Of a stretch of DNA of 64,000 nt, positions 28,296 to 37,887 are shown piece after piece. Source of the stretch: an uncultured Clostridiaceae bacterium. Its GTDB lineage: Bacteria > Bacillota > Clostridia > TANB77 > CAG-508. Each line of letters opens with the position of its first letter. Position 1 is the first letter of the stretch. A program made the position numbers and the translations under genes. The stretch is from NCBI GenBank assembly GCA_947577025.1, contig CANPTO010000013.1, positions 1-64,000 on the forward strand, in the 5' to 3' direction. The notes below the pieces were generated by a model, which saw nothing but the letters and a program-made list of their open reading frames with translations, made no database searches and had not been told where the DNA came from.

Positions 28296-29321
28296 TTAAA
28301 AATTCGTAAAATAATTTATATATTTATCTTTAAAAGCATTATTGTTGAATTCTTTTGACTTTTCATAATTTTCATAAGATAATTCTAATAGTAACTCTCT
28401 ATTATTATATAACTCTAATATTTTAGATTTCAATTTTTCCCTTATTTTCTCATCACTTTTACCTATTATTCTTTCACCAATTATAAATTTTTTTTGTTCA
28501 ACTCCCATATATTCTTTTGCAATTCCAACATCAGTTGTAATAATTGGAATTCCACATCCCATTGCTTCTAATAATGGTTTTGGAGTTCCTTCTGTTATCG
28601 AAACACATATAAATACATCTAGGGTATTATAATAGTTGCGCATTTTATCGTTTGGAATATAATTCGTATTTTTGTCTGCATAATAAGTTTCTATTTTATA
28701 CCCTTCTTCTTTCAGTTCTTCTATAACAGGAGTTAAAATTGTATGAAAGCCTTTATAATCGATTGAATTACCATTTTCATCTTTTGTTTTATTATTCCAT
28801 AAACTGTTTCCTGCCCAACCTATTACAAGTGGCTTATTTATATCTTTTTTCAGTCTTTCTACATTTTCTGGATAAAATACTTCTGTTTCAAAAGTATCTC
28901 CTAATACTCCCCATGGTTTTTTTATATTTGCATTTTTAGAGTATATTTCATACAATTTTTGTGAAGAAACTACATATTTTTTACACATATCATTAAAAAC
29001 TTCATAATAAATAGGTTCATCAATAAACAAATGATCATATACTCCTGTAGATATTTTCTGTTTTAATTTCTCTATTTTGATATTATCTTTTTCTAAGTTA
29101 TTTTGAAATTCCTCTTTACAAAGTCTCAATAATGTTTTTCTCCAAAAGAAGTGAATTATATCATAATCTTTTATTTTATTCATAAGCTCTTCGTCAAATT
29201 CCTCTGATCTACTATAAAAAATTTCAACTTCAAAAATTCCTTCTAGCTCTTGTTTTATAATATTAGCTGCAATGTCAAATGCCCATCCTTTAATATCTAC
29301 AATTAATGCTATTGACTTCAT
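28296..29321 (-). CDS. Family 4-like glycosyltransferase
   Basis: A 341-residue GT-B type protein. The C-terminal half carries PLVIGWAGNSLW, ISITEGTPKPLLEAMGCGIP and TTDVGIAKEYMG, where the E-x7-E motif is partly kept. The N-terminal half is divergent but Rossmann-like (IALIVDIKGWAFDIAANII). It lies upstream of the GT2 gene with 40 bases between them. Confidence 0.8.
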   Translation of the reverse strand: MKSIALIVDIKGWAFDIAANIIKQELEGIFEVEIFYSRSEEFDEELMNKIKDYDIIHFFWRKTLLRLCKEEFQNNLEKDNIKIEKLKQKISTGVYDHLFIDEPIYYEVFNDMCKKYVVSSQKLYEIYSKNANIKKPWGVLGDTFETEVFYPENVERLKKDINKPLVIGWAGNSLWNNKTKDENGNSIDYKGFHTILTPVIEELKEEGYKIETYYADKNTNYIPNDKMRNYYNTLDVFICVSITEGTPKPLLEAMGCGIPIITTDVGIAKEYMGVEQKKFIIGERIIGKSDEKIREKLKSKILELYNNRELLLELSYENYEKSKEFNNNAFKDKYINYFTNF

Positions 29322-29439
29322 AAAACCCCCCCTTAAGTCCCTAATATATATATTATATCACTTTTTGTAAACTTTTGGAAGATATTTAAGAAAAATATAA
29401 TAATTTGTATTTTTTGCTAATTCCCTTAACTTCATAAAA

Positions 29440-29482
29440 TTAAAACCACTCTACACATTTGTGTATATGAGTGGTTTTAATT
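29440..29482 (-). terminator. Terminator behind XpaC-like gene
   Basis: AAAACCACTC pairs with GAGTGGTTTT over a 17-base loop, with T-runs on both strands. Confidence 0.75.
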
Positions 29483-29499
29483 TTATACGCTTTTTTGTC

Positions 29500-30369
29500 T
29501 TAATTGCATTCTTCGTTATCTATCATTTTTGTAAGTTTTTCTGCGGTTGATTTAAACTGCGATTCTAGCTTGTCTTTGTCTAATATGGCTTGTACTCTTT
29601 GGGTCTCTACAAATTTTAGGAATCTCTCAACACACCTTCTCAATACTTCGTCATATTCTTTTTCTATAGCTTTTGCTTTTTCAAAACTAGAGTAATAACT
29701 CAGTGTATTGTAAAAGTCTGGTAGATGTTTTTCAAAAAGAGGCTCTACTCTTGCATAACCTAAACTATCTTTTTTTAGTTCTACAATTATTTCTGAAAGC
29801 TTTTCTGTGCATTTATTTACATCATCATTACTCTTTCCAAAGTTGTTCTTTTGGCAAAAGTCTTTGAATTTTTTTACATACTCTTCTGCCTCTAGTACTT
29901 TCTTATATAATGGATTGTTTAACTTTTCTTCTTTTAGTTTAACATTTTTTTCTTCTTTTTTCTTAGTGGTATTTAATTTGTTGTAAAAAAATCTTTGGAA
30001 AATTTTTGGAGACATACTTTCTAAAATATTAGAAAGTATGTCTAGAGTAACTAATGAAATAATTAAAACTCCAATTCCTGTAGTTATTTTTAAATGGAAA
30101 ACATTAAAAATTAGCATTATTATAATAAATAAAATTACACCTGTAATTATATTATAAAAAAGCATTAGTCTACATTGATTCTTTTTACAATCAATTTTTC
30201 TTACTACTCCATTATTCTCTTTGCATTTTCTATAGTACTTACAATTGCTTTCTGCACATTTTGCAAATTTTTTTATGTTCTCTATTTCTTTAAAACTTCC
30301 ATTTTCAAAAGAAACATCATGAACTATTTTTCCTTCGGAATTGTAGTAACCTTTTGATATTTTCATCAT
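29500..30369 (-). CDS. XpaC-like membrane protein
   Basis: 289 residues. A cysteine-rich N-terminal segment (CAESNCKYYRKCKENN...CKKNQCR), two membrane helices at about 70-115, then a charged helical domain with LFEKHLPDFYNTLSYYSSFE and VERFLKFVETQ. The last part resembles the C-terminal domain of XpaC, which in Firmicutes often accompanies TelA. Function is not established. The gene overlaps its upstream partner by one base (TAATG). Confidence 0.5.
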   Translation of the reverse strand: MMKISKGYYNSEGKIVHDVSFENGSFKEIENIKKFAKCAESNCKYYRKCKENNGVVRKIDCKKNQCRLMLFYNIITGVILFIIIMLIFNVFHLKITTGIGVLIISLVTLDILSNILESMSPKIFQRFFYNKLNTTKKKEEKNVKLKEEKLNNPLYKKVLEAEEYVKKFKDFCQKNNFGKSNDDVNKCTEKLSEIIVELKKDSLGYARVEPLFEKHLPDFYNTLSYYSSFEKAKAIEKEYDEVLRRCVERFLKFVETQRVQAILDKDKLESQFKSTAEKLTKMIDNEECN

Positions 30370-31376
30370 TACTCTTCCTCCTTCAAAATGTTAGTAGTGG
30401 TTTTTATTGGAATTTCAGCACTATTAAATTGTGTCCTTTCTCCTTGTATATTGGTACTCATATTTGGAACTCCAAATGAATATTTAGTATTATAATATTG
30501 TTTTTCAAGATAATAGTAACCTACATTTTCCTGTATCCACGTAGTCTTTCCTAAAGCATTATATAAATTTAATCCAATTTCATCAAATTTAGCATAATAA
30601 TTATGATATACAACTGTTTTTGGGTACATTATTCTGAAGGAATTTTCCTTTTGGCTAGAGTTCTTATCTAGATGTGCTAAATCAGCATAAGTCATAAAAT
30701 ATATACTATTTTTAGAAATTCCATTCATTATTCTTATATTAGTACTATCTATAGGCTCAGCATTTCTACTATTAAAAAAGTCTTCTATATTTTTTACTGC
30801 TTCTTCCATATCTGTACCTTCTTTTGGATAATATCCATCATTTACAGTAAATAATAAAAAGCTGTAAAATTCATCCCACATTGTTGAATTTTGGGAAGGA
30901 TAGTAAATCTTAAATTCTGAATTTTGACTAAATAGTATTTCATCTATTACCTTTTTAAAATCAAAATCATAATCTGAATTATTTATATCTGATTTTACAA
31001 ATAGTTCTTTTTCTTTATACTCATTAAATGTTTCATCACTTCCATTAAACACTGCTATTATTGGCGAGTATGCTATAAGTTCACCATCATTTTTCAATCC
31101 TTCTTTTACGGTAAAATTTGCTTTGTTTTCTTCATTTGTAAACTCAATTTCATAATCTTTGTTAAGACTTGTTTTAATAATTACATCTTTAAAAACTGAT
31201 TTCATATCTTCTGGTGCTTTTACATAGATGGTTGTTTTTTCTTTTGGTACTTGATTTAATTTTGCTTCATTAACCCGTCCAATTAGTACAAATAATAACC
31301 CCACTATTACTGCTACTGCCCAACAAGCATACTTCTTGTGTTCACTTTTTTTAAAAAACCTTTTTAATTTCCACAT
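30369..31376 (-). CDS. Membrane-anchored solute-binding-like protein
   Basis: 335 residues: a basic N-terminus, one membrane anchor (WAVAVIVGLLFVLIG, about 18-33), and an extracytoplasmic domain whose strand-helix pattern (TIYVKAPEDMKSVFKDVI, IAYSPIIAVFNGS, NIRIMNGISKNSIYFMTYAD) resembles bacterial extracellular binding proteins. Such binding-like domains occur beside TelA/XpaC genes. The ligand is unknown. An in-frame CGG (near 31276) just after the anchor is read as arginine. Confidence 0.5.
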   Translation of the reverse strand: MWKLKRFFKKSEHKKYACWAVAVIVGLLFVLIGRVNEAKLNQVPKEKTTIYVKAPEDMKSVFKDVIIKTSLNKDYEIEFTNEENKANFTVKEGLKNDGELIAYSPIIAVFNGSDETFNEYKEKELFVKSDINNSDYDFDFKKVIDEILFSQNSEFKIYYPSQNSTMWDEFYSFLLFTVNDGYYPKEGTDMEEAVKNIEDFFNSRNAEPIDSTNIRIMNGISKNSIYFMTYADLAHLDKNSSQKENSFRIMYPKTVVYHNYYAKFDEIGLNLYNALGKTTWIQENVGYYYLEKQYYNTKYSFGVPNMSTNIQGERTQFNSAEIPIKTTTNILKEEE

Positions 31377-31599
31377 AGTTTAACCTCCTTGAGTTTGCGT
31401 ATATTTATTTTTCAAAGTTCTACATATGTTATTTTAACATAATTTTTCTGTTTTTACAATATAGTATTTACATAATTTTTAATCAATTTTAAAAAAATTA
31501 CAGTTCAGTTTGCATGTCCTAAAATACTATCTTGAAATTATATAAAAAACCGGAAATAAGAATTTGTACGCATTAAAAATGCTACAAATTCTAAATTCC

Positions 31600-31720
31600 G
31601 CCATAATTATCTTCTAAGGAAACTCACCACTTACGTGGATGACTTTCCTTAGAAGATAAAAAACAAGAATAAAATTTTCTAAGCTCTTTACACGGTACTT
31701 TCCTAAGAATATAAAAAACG
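31600..31720. repeat. MITE-like repeat family A, copy 2
   Basis: It contains CTTCTAAGGAAACTCACCAC...ACGTGGATGACTTTCCTTAG and AACAAGAATAAAATTTTCTAA, the same modules as at 7255-7428. Confidence 0.7.
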
Positions 31721-31721
31721 T

Positions 31722-31830
31722 AGGGGCTACTGAAAAAGTGAGCTAAAAAGGACGGGGTAAATATTAACACACTTTATCTTTTTAAGATGTGTAAGTTTAC
31801 CTCGTCTATTGTTTTATAATAATGTTTATG
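31722..31830. repeat. MITE-like repeat family B, copy 1
   Basis: It starts TAGGGGCTACTGAAAAAGTG and holds the palindromic core ACACACTTTATCTTTTTAAG, which is shared on the other strand with the long palindrome at 54490-54609. With family A it fills most of the 470 bases between the solute-binding-like gene and ackA; 31377-31540 is plain AT-rich DNA. Confidence 0.65.
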
Positions 31831-31846
31831 CTTATCTATTTTAGAG

Positions 31847-33043
31847 TTATAATTTTTCTACAATTTCCTTAGTATCTCTAGCAATTACTAATTCTTCGTT
31901 TGTTGGTATTACCCATACTTTTATTTTTGAATTTTTTGTAGATATTTCTTTTTCTTCACTTTGCACTTGGTTTGCTTCTTTATCTATTTCTATTCCCATC
32001 CAGCTTAGGTAATTACATATTTCTTCACGCAAGCTTCCTTGATTTTCACCTATTCCTGCTGTAAATGCTATTGCATTTATTCCATTCATTGAAACTGCGT
32101 ATTTTGCTACATACTGAGCTACATTGTATGCATATGCTCTATTTGCTAAAGCTGCTCTTTTATTTCCTTCTTTTTCTGCTTTAGTTATATCTCTATTGTC
32201 TTTGCTTACTCCTGATATTCCATATGTACCTGATTCTTGGTTTAATATGTGTTCAATTTCATCTGGTGTTAACCCCTCTTTTTTCATTAGGAATGTTACT
32301 ATTGATGGGTCTAAGTCTCCTGACCTCGCACACATCATTATTCCTGAAACTGGAGTCATTCCCATAGATGTATCTACTGATTTGCCTCCATCTACTGCAC
32401 ATAAGCTTGCTCCTTGACCTAGGTGGCATACTACTGTTTTTAAGTTTTCTATTGGTTCATTTGTAAGCTCTGCTAATCTATTTGAAACATATCTGTGGCT
32501 TGTTCCATGGAAACCATATTTACGCATTTTATATTTTTCATAGTATTTATATGGAACTGGGTATATGTATCTTTCTTCTGGAATTGTTTGATGGAAGGCT
32601 GTATCAAATACTGCTACCATTGGTTTTCCTGATATTACTTTTTTGCATGCTTCTATTCCATTTAAAATTGGTGGTGTGTGTATTGGTGCAAGTTCTTCAC
32701 AACTTGCTATTTCTTTTATTACTTCGTCTGTAATTAATACAGATCTATCAAATATGTCTGTTCCGTGTGGCACTCTATGTCCTATTGCATTTATTTCATC
32801 TAGTGATGATATAACTCCATATTCTGGGTGTAATAATTGCTTAAGCATAAATTCTAAAGCTTCTTTATGACTTGGTACTGGGTTTTCTAATACATATTTT
32901 TCTCCATTTACTTTATGTGTTAAAAAACTATTTTCTTGCCCTATTCTTTCATAATTTCCTTTTGCTAATACTTCTTCATTTTCCATATTTATTAATTGGT
33001 ATTTTAATGAAGAACTACCACAGTTAATAACTAAAATTTTCAT
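31847..33043 (-). CDS. ackA: Acetate kinase, divergent copy
   Basis: It interconverts acetate and acetyl phosphate with ATP. The 398 residues have ILVINCGSSSLKYQ at the start, VFDTAFHQTIPEE, YGFHGTSHRYV, HLGQGASLCAV and FTAGIGENQG near the end. The pocket differs from the canonical family: HRVPHGTD replaces HRVVHGGE and LAPIHTPPI replaces LAPLHNPAN, so the acyl specificity may be altered. The start at 33043 follows GGAGGAAG. A second kinase lies 0.75 kb upstream. Confidence 0.93.
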   Translation of the reverse strand: MKILVINCGSSSLKYQLINMENEEVLAKGNYERIGQENSFLTHKVNGEKYVLENPVPSHKEALEFMLKQLLHPEYGVISSLDEINAIGHRVPHGTDIFDRSVLITDEVIKEIASCEELAPIHTPPILNGIEACKKVISGKPMVAVFDTAFHQTIPEERYIYPVPYKYYEKYKMRKYGFHGTSHRYVSNRLAELTNEPIENLKTVVCHLGQGASLCAVDGGKSVDTSMGMTPVSGIMMCARSGDLDPSIVTFLMKKEGLTPDEIEHILNQESGTYGISGVSKDNRDITKAEKEGNKRAALANRAYAYNVAQYVAKYAVSMNGINAIAFTAGIGENQGSLREEICNYLSWMGIEIDKEANQVQSEEKEISTKNSKIKVWVIPTNEELVIARDTKEIVEKL

Positions 33044-33159
33044 TTCTACTTCCTCCTTCACGCGAAGCGTGTGCTCTTCACTCTTCACTCTTGTTATTAT
33101 AACTGTTATTTTTTAAAAGTACAAGAGAAAAATAAAAAGAAATAAAACTAATTTTCAAA

Positions 33160-33205
33160 AGAAAAGTCATAAGTTAAATATATTATATTTAGCTTATGAC
33201 TTTAT
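33160..33205 (-). terminator. Terminator behind ankyrin-like gene
   Basis: AAAGTCATAAG and CTTATGACTTT pair around an AT loop, with T-runs outside. Confidence 0.75.
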
Positions 33206-33207
33206 TC

Positions 33208-33648
33208 TTAATATGTTTTTGCGTTAAATAAAGCTTTTAAAATTTCATAATAATATTCATTTTCTTTTGCTTCAGATATTGCCATTTTTATAATAGCATT
33301 ATCCTTCCAATGTACATCTGCTCCATTATCAATAAGAAAAGATGCTGTTATAAATTTTTCTTTTTCTATAAAAGCATATAATATTTCAGCAGCATATTCA
33401 TTATTAAAATTTATCCCATATTTCTTCAAAAGTTCCATAGTCTGAATAGTATCAGATAGTCTTCTATTTAATATAGCTTGAAAAAGAAGTCTGCTACAAG
33501 TAATAGGATTTCCCATTATTATCAATAACTCTATAATCTCTAAAGGACAACCATCTCTAATCATAGGTGCTATATTAAAATCTTCTATAAATCGCTTTTC
33601 TTTTTCTTTCAAAAACTCCATCACATTGTTCCATTCTTGTTCTTTCAT
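33208..33648 (-). CDS. Ankyrin-repeat-like small protein
   Basis: About 146 helical residues. The C-terminal part (AAEILYAFIEKEKFITASFL, then IDNGADVHWKDNAIIKMAIS) follows the ankyrin pattern of paired helices and NGADV turns; the N-terminal repeats are degenerate. It lies alone between the two acetate kinase genes. The ATG at 33648 is preceded by GGAGGAAAAAA. Confidence 0.6.
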   Translation of the reverse strand: MKEQEWNNVMEFLKEKEKRFIEDFNIAPMIRDGCPLEIIELLIIMGNPITCSRLLFQAILNRRLSDTIQTMELLKKYGINFNNEYAAEILYAFIEKEKFITASFLIDNGADVHWKDNAIIKMAISEAKENEYYYEILKALFNAKTY

Positions 33649-33798
33649 CTTTTTTCCTCCTATATACATTTGTTTTATAGAAATTAATAAGTTACAATAT
33701 GTTAATATTATAGCACACTATTATGTCAATTGCAATATTAAATAAAAAATATAGAGCAAATTTTGTATATTCGCTCTATATTATATATAAATTATTTT

Positions 33799-34998
33799 CT
33801 ATTTTACTAATTCTGCTGTATCTCTAGCAATCATTAATTCTTCTTCTGTTGGTACTACCCATACTTTTACTTTTGAGTCTTTACTTGAAATTTCTTGTTC
33901 TTCTGCTTTTACTTTGTTCGCTTCTTTATCTACTTCTACCCCCATCCATTTTAAATGGTTTAGTATCATTTCTCTTTCTTCTGGTCCTCTTTCTCCTACT
34001 CCACCTGCAAATGCTATAACGTCAACTCCACCTAATGCTACTGCATATTTTGCTATATACTGAGCTATTATGTATGTATAGCTTTCAATTGCTGTTTTAC
34101 ATTTTGATGCGTTTTCGTCATTATTTCTAATTGATTCCCATATATCTCTGTTATCTGCTGAAACTTCGCTCATTCCTAATAATCCAGATTCTTTGTTTAA
34201 TACTTTTTCTACTTCATCTGGTGTTAGTCCATCTTTTTTCATTAAGAATGTTACTATTGATGGGTCTAAGTCTCCTGACCTTGTTCCCATTGCTATACCT
34301 GCTAAAGGTGTGAAGCCCATTGATGTATCTACTGATTTACCTCCATTTACTGCACATAAGCTTGCACCTTGTCCTAAATGACATACTATTGTTTTTAGTT
34401 CTTCTACTGGTTTTCCTATTAACTGCGCAACTCTGTTTGATACATATCTATGGCTTGTTCCATGGAAACCATATCTTCTTACTCCATATTTTTCATAATA
34501 TTTGTATGGTATTGGGTATATATATCTTTCTTCTGGAATTGTTTGGTGAAATGCTGTATCAAATACTGCTACATTTTTCTTACCTGGCATTACTTTTTTA
34601 CATGCTTCTATTCCTGTTAATGCTGCTGGATTATGTAATGGAGCAAGTTCGATACAGTCACGAATTGTGTCTATTACTTCATCTGTAATAACTACTGATT
34701 TATTGAATTTTTCTCCTCCATGTACTACTCTGTGTCCTACTGCTGTTATTTCGTCTAATGAAGAAATTACACCATGTTCGCTATCTGTAAATTGTTCTAA
34801 TACAAATGTTATTGCTTCTTCATGATTTTTTGCATCTCTTTCATATGTATATTTTTCTCCATTTGCTTTGTGTGTTACAAATGAACCTGCCATTCCTATT
34901 TTTTCGTAATTTCCTTTTGCTAATACTTGTTCATTTTCCATATCGATTAATTGATATTTTAGTGATGAACTACCACTGTTTAATACTAAAATTTTCAT
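33799..34998 (-). CDS. ackA: Acetate kinase, canonical copy
   Basis: 399 residues with ILVLNSGSSSLKYQ, the canonical HRVVHGGEKF and LAPLHNPAAL substrate loops, VFDTAFHQTIPEE, HLGQGASLCAV and GTRSGDLDPS. Near the end FAGGVGERGP replaces the more common FTAGIGEN. With pta it makes the ATP-yielding branch from acetyl-CoA to acetate. The start at 34998 follows GGAGG. A hairpin at 33750-33792 serves as its terminator. Confidence 0.95.
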   Translation of the reverse strand: MKILVLNSGSSSLKYQLIDMENEQVLAKGNYEKIGMAGSFVTHKANGEKYTYERDAKNHEEAITFVLEQFTDSEHGVISSLDEITAVGHRVVHGGEKFNKSVVITDEVIDTIRDCIELAPLHNPAALTGIEACKKVMPGKKNVAVFDTAFHQTIPEERYIYPIPYKYYEKYGVRRYGFHGTSHRYVSNRVAQLIGKPVEELKTIVCHLGQGASLCAVNGGKSVDTSMGFTPLAGIAMGTRSGDLDPSIVTFLMKKDGLTPDEVEKVLNKESGLLGMSEVSADNRDIWESIRNNDENASKCKTAIESYTYIIAQYIAKYAVALGGVDVIAFAGGVGERGPEEREMILNHLKWMGVEVDKEANKVKAEEQEISSKDSKVKVWVVPTEEELMIARDTAELVK

Positions 34999-35198
34999 TT
35001 TTATTTTCCTCCTTGATTTTATAGAAGTCAAAAGTCAGATGTCGGAGGTCGGATTTTTATATTTTTAATTTTCCCTCTAATATCTAGTATCTGCTTCTTA
35101 TATTTTTTTGACATTTATCTTTTTTGTCAATTTTTAACATGTTTTATATTTATTTTTTTGCGATATCTTGCACCTTCTGTATTTTAACATTCTACTTG

Positions 35199-35339
35199 TT
35201 ATTTAGAAGTATCCCACCCATATAATGTCATTTTATTATCAGGTTTTTCTATATAATTTTTTAAGGCTATATTAATGTATTCAATTAAATTTGGAACAGG
35301 ATATTTCATATCAACCCAGTCTAATTTTTCACAATACAT
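35199..35339 (-). pseudogene. 46-codon frame behind pta, possible gene remnant
   Basis: A small frame (MYCEKLDWVDMKYPVPNL to the end GWDTSK) starts 14 bases behind the pta stop. Its composition looks protein-like, but it has no convincing ribosome site and no recognised family. It may be the decayed end of a gene or a small protein read by coupling to pta. Confidence 0.35.
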
Positions 35340-35353
35340 AGGTTCATTATTTT

Positions 35354-36370
35354 TTATTTTCCCATTCCATTTTGTGCTTGCACTGCTGTTATTGCTACTA
35401 CTCCTGCTATATCTTCTGCTGAACACCCTCTTGATAGGTCATTTACTGGTTTTGCTATTCCTTGACATAGTGGTCCATAGGCTTCTGCTTTTGCTAATCT
35501 TTGTACTAGTTTATAACCTATGTTTCCTGCATCTAGGTCTGGGAATATTAATGTATTTGCCATTCCTTCTAGTGGGCTTCCTGGTGCTTTTGATTTTGCT
35601 ATTTCTGGAATTATTGCTGCGTCTAGTTGTAATTCTCCATCTGCCATTAAGTCTGGCATTTTTTCTTTTAATATTTTTGTTGCTTCTACTACTTTGTCTG
35701 TAAGTGGTGAGTGAGCACTTCCATATGTAGAGTATGATAACATTGCTACTTTTGGCTCTGCCCCTACTAGTTGTTTGAAACTTTTACTTGATGATATTGC
35801 TATTTCTGATAATGCTTCTGGGTCTGGGTATTCATTTAGCCCACAGTCGCCAAATACAAAAGCTCCTTTTTCTCCATATTCACAGTTTGGAACTATCATT
35901 AAGAAAAATGCTGATACTAGTTTTGTTCCAGGTGCTGTTTTTAATATTTGAAGGGCTGGTCTTAAAGTATCTGCTGTTGAGTGACATGCTCCTGATACTA
36001 AACCATCACTATCTCCTTCTTTTACCATCATCATTCCAAAGTATACATTGTCTTTCATTATTTCTTTTGCTTTTTCTATTGTCATTCCTTTGGCTTTTCT
36101 TAATTCATAAAATTTATTAGCATATTCACTAAACTTTTCACTAACTTTTGGGTCAACTATTTTAGCTCCTTCAATATTTATATCATTTTGTTTTGCTAAT
36201 TCATTTATCTCTTCTTTATTTCCTAGTAATATAATATCTGCATAACCTTCTTGCAATACCTGCTCAGCACCTTTTAAAACACGTATGTCGCTACTTTCAG
36301 GTAAGCATATTGTTTTTATATCTTGTTTTGCTCTTGCTTTTATATCTTCTATAAAAGACATTTTCTTCAT
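35354..36370 (-). CDS. pta: Phosphate acetyltransferase
   Basis: It converts acetyl-CoA and phosphate to acetyl phosphate. 338 residues with ICLPESSDIRVLKGAEQVL at the start, GLVSGACHSTADTLRPALQI near 125, the FVFGDCGLNEYPDPEALS motif near 170, and SKAPGSPLEGMANTLIFPDL near 265. The length is that of the short, catalytic-only type I enzyme. It lies upstream of ackA in transcription order. Confidence 0.96.
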   Translation of the reverse strand: MKKMSFIEDIKARAKQDIKTICLPESSDIRVLKGAEQVLQEGYADIILLGNKEEINELAKQNDINIEGAKIVDPKVSEKFSEYANKFYELRKAKGMTIEKAKEIMKDNVYFGMMMVKEGDSDGLVSGACHSTADTLRPALQILKTAPGTKLVSAFFLMIVPNCEYGEKGAFVFGDCGLNEYPDPEALSEIAISSSKSFKQLVGAEPKVAMLSYSTYGSAHSPLTDKVVEATKILKEKMPDLMADGELQLDAAIIPEIAKSKAPGSPLEGMANTLIFPDLDAGNIGYKLVQRLAKAEAYGPLCQGIAKPVNDLSRGCSAEDIAGVVAITAVQAQNGMGK

Positions 36371-36446
36371 TCCCTCCTTCGTTTTTTAATCCGTTATTAT
36401 TATATAGGCAAATTTGAAAAAGTACAAGGGATTTTGAGAAATTTTA

Positions 36447-36488
36447 AATCAAAAAGGAAACAATAATGATTGCTTCCTTTTTGATTTA
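36447..36488 (-). terminator. Terminator overlapping the SPL-like stop
   Basis: AAATCAAAAAGGAA pairs with TTCCTTTTTGATTT; the right arm abuts the stop codon of the SPL-like gene. Confidence 0.75.
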
Positions 36489-37484
36489 AACTATATATTC
36501 AATTACATTATTAGAAAAATATTTATGCATTTGCTGCCTTAAATATATTTCCGCTTCTTTTCGTATTTCATTTTTATACCAATACTTTCCTTTACCCCTT
36601 CCTGTCATCATATCTTTATCATATAATGAAATTGCATTAGGAAATGCTTCTTCGTTTATTTTTGTATGAACAAAACTGTAAGTCATAAATATTATTTCGA
36701 AAAATACATCTTTTTTTACTTTTTCTGTTAGTTCTTCACTTAGCCTCTTTATTAAGTTATGATATAGCTCTTTCCAGTTTTCTACTAATATTACTGGAGC
36801 AATTAAAATGCCTATTTTATATCCCGCTTCTTTTAGTTTATTTATTGCTTCTATTCTTCCTTTTAGCCTTGAAGTTCCAAATTCTACTTTGTTTATAATT
36901 TCTTCTGGATTAACACTTACCCTTATTATTACTTTTCCTTGATGGTCTAGTGGTAATATAGGGTCTACCATGTCAAATTTTGTTGGGAATGTTAATTTTC
37001 CTTTGTTTGTATTTTTAAAGTTTTCAATAGTCCATACTAGGTTATTTGTAATTGTGTTTTCTAATATTAGGTCACTATTACTTCCTATTTCGAAGGTTAA
37101 TTCTTTTTCTGACTTTTCTGAGGTTTTTATTATTTTATCTAACATTTTTTCTCTATTTACAAACAAACGCAAATATGCACATTTATTGTAGTTACATACC
37201 AAATAGCAATACATACATGCTGCTGTGCAACCTGACGATGTATATGGAACTAAATAATCTGAAGTTTTATGGTTTTCTACAAATTTATGTGTTTTTCTAA
37301 CTCCTATTATTAAATTTCTTTTCATATTGGCAAATTCTTTGTTTGATTTTTTTCTCATTTCTTCTATGTTGTTATGATTTTCAATTTCTATTTTTGGTAC
37401 TTCCTTATATTTCTCCATTAATTCTTTTCCTAAATCATAATTTAGAATTTCTTTTTCGTAATAAATAGCTTTTGGATTAAACAT
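36486..37484 (-). CDS. Spore photoproduct lyase-like radical SAM protein
   Basis: 332 residues. The cluster motif SSGCTAACMYCYLVCNYNKC contains the C-x3-C-x2-C-type triad of the SPL branch near residue 95. FEIGSNSDLIL, the FPTKFDMVDPIL stretch and the final RQQMHKYF region follow the SplB arrangement. SPL repairs the 5-thyminyl-thymine spore photoproduct, but close paralogues exist, so the function is probable. The neighbours gerQ and sleB are spore genes. Confidence 0.8.
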   Translation of the reverse strand: MFNPKAIYYEKEILNYDLGKELMEKYKEVPKIEIENHNNIEEMRKKSNKEFANMKRNLIIGVRKTHKFVENHKTSDYLVPYTSSGCTAACMYCYLVCNYNKCAYLRLFVNREKMLDKIIKTSEKSEKELTFEIGSNSDLILENTITNNLVWTIENFKNTNKGKLTFPTKFDMVDPILPLDHQGKVIIRVSVNPEEIINKVEFGTSRLKGRIEAINKLKEAGYKIGILIAPVILVENWKELYHNLIKRLSEELTEKVKKDVFFEIIFMTYSFVHTKINEEAFPNAISLYDKDMMTGRGKGKYWYKNEIRKEAEIYLRQQMHKYFSNNVIEYIV

Positions 37485-37542
37485 TTTCTTTCCTCCATAA
37501 TAAGGTTAGTTTAACCAAAAGCTATTTGTTGTATTCTTCTTT

Positions 37543-37872
37543 TTAATAATATCGTGGTGTAGTTGTTCTTGGAACTGGGTATGGTGATATTGTTACAAAT
37601 TTTATTGAATAAATATCCGCATATGTTAATACTCCACTTTCTATTGCACGAAGCAAAATGTAGCTTGCTCCAACATCTTCTAATATTCCTATTCTATCTG
37701 TTAAGTTATTTGTTCCTATTAAAAATTCTACTCTTACTAATTTTCCTATTTGTTCTCTTAAAAAGGCTGGTGTGTATATGTTATTTGTTAATACTTCTGG
37801 TGAATTTTGATTAATTTCCACTCCTTGCCTTGTTTCTCTTTGGTCTGTATAATTTATTTCATTATCTTGCAT
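37543..37872 (-). CDS. gerQ: Spore coat protein GerQ-like
   Basis: 109 residues with a polar N-terminus and the GerQ core YTPAFLREQIGKLVRVEFLI, then NLTDRIGILEDVGASYILLR. GerQ is a coat protein crosslinked by transglutaminase and needed for CwlJ localisation. It lies 15 bases behind the cell-wall hydrolase gene, as gerQ lies with cwlJ in Bacillus. Confidence 0.85.
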   Translation of the reverse strand: MQDNEINYTDQRETRQGVEINQNSPEVLTNNIYTPAFLREQIGKLVRVEFLIGTNNLTDRIGILEDVGASYILLRAIESGVLTYADIYSIKFVTISPYPVPRTTTPRYY

Positions 37873-37887
37873 TATTTTCCCTCCATT

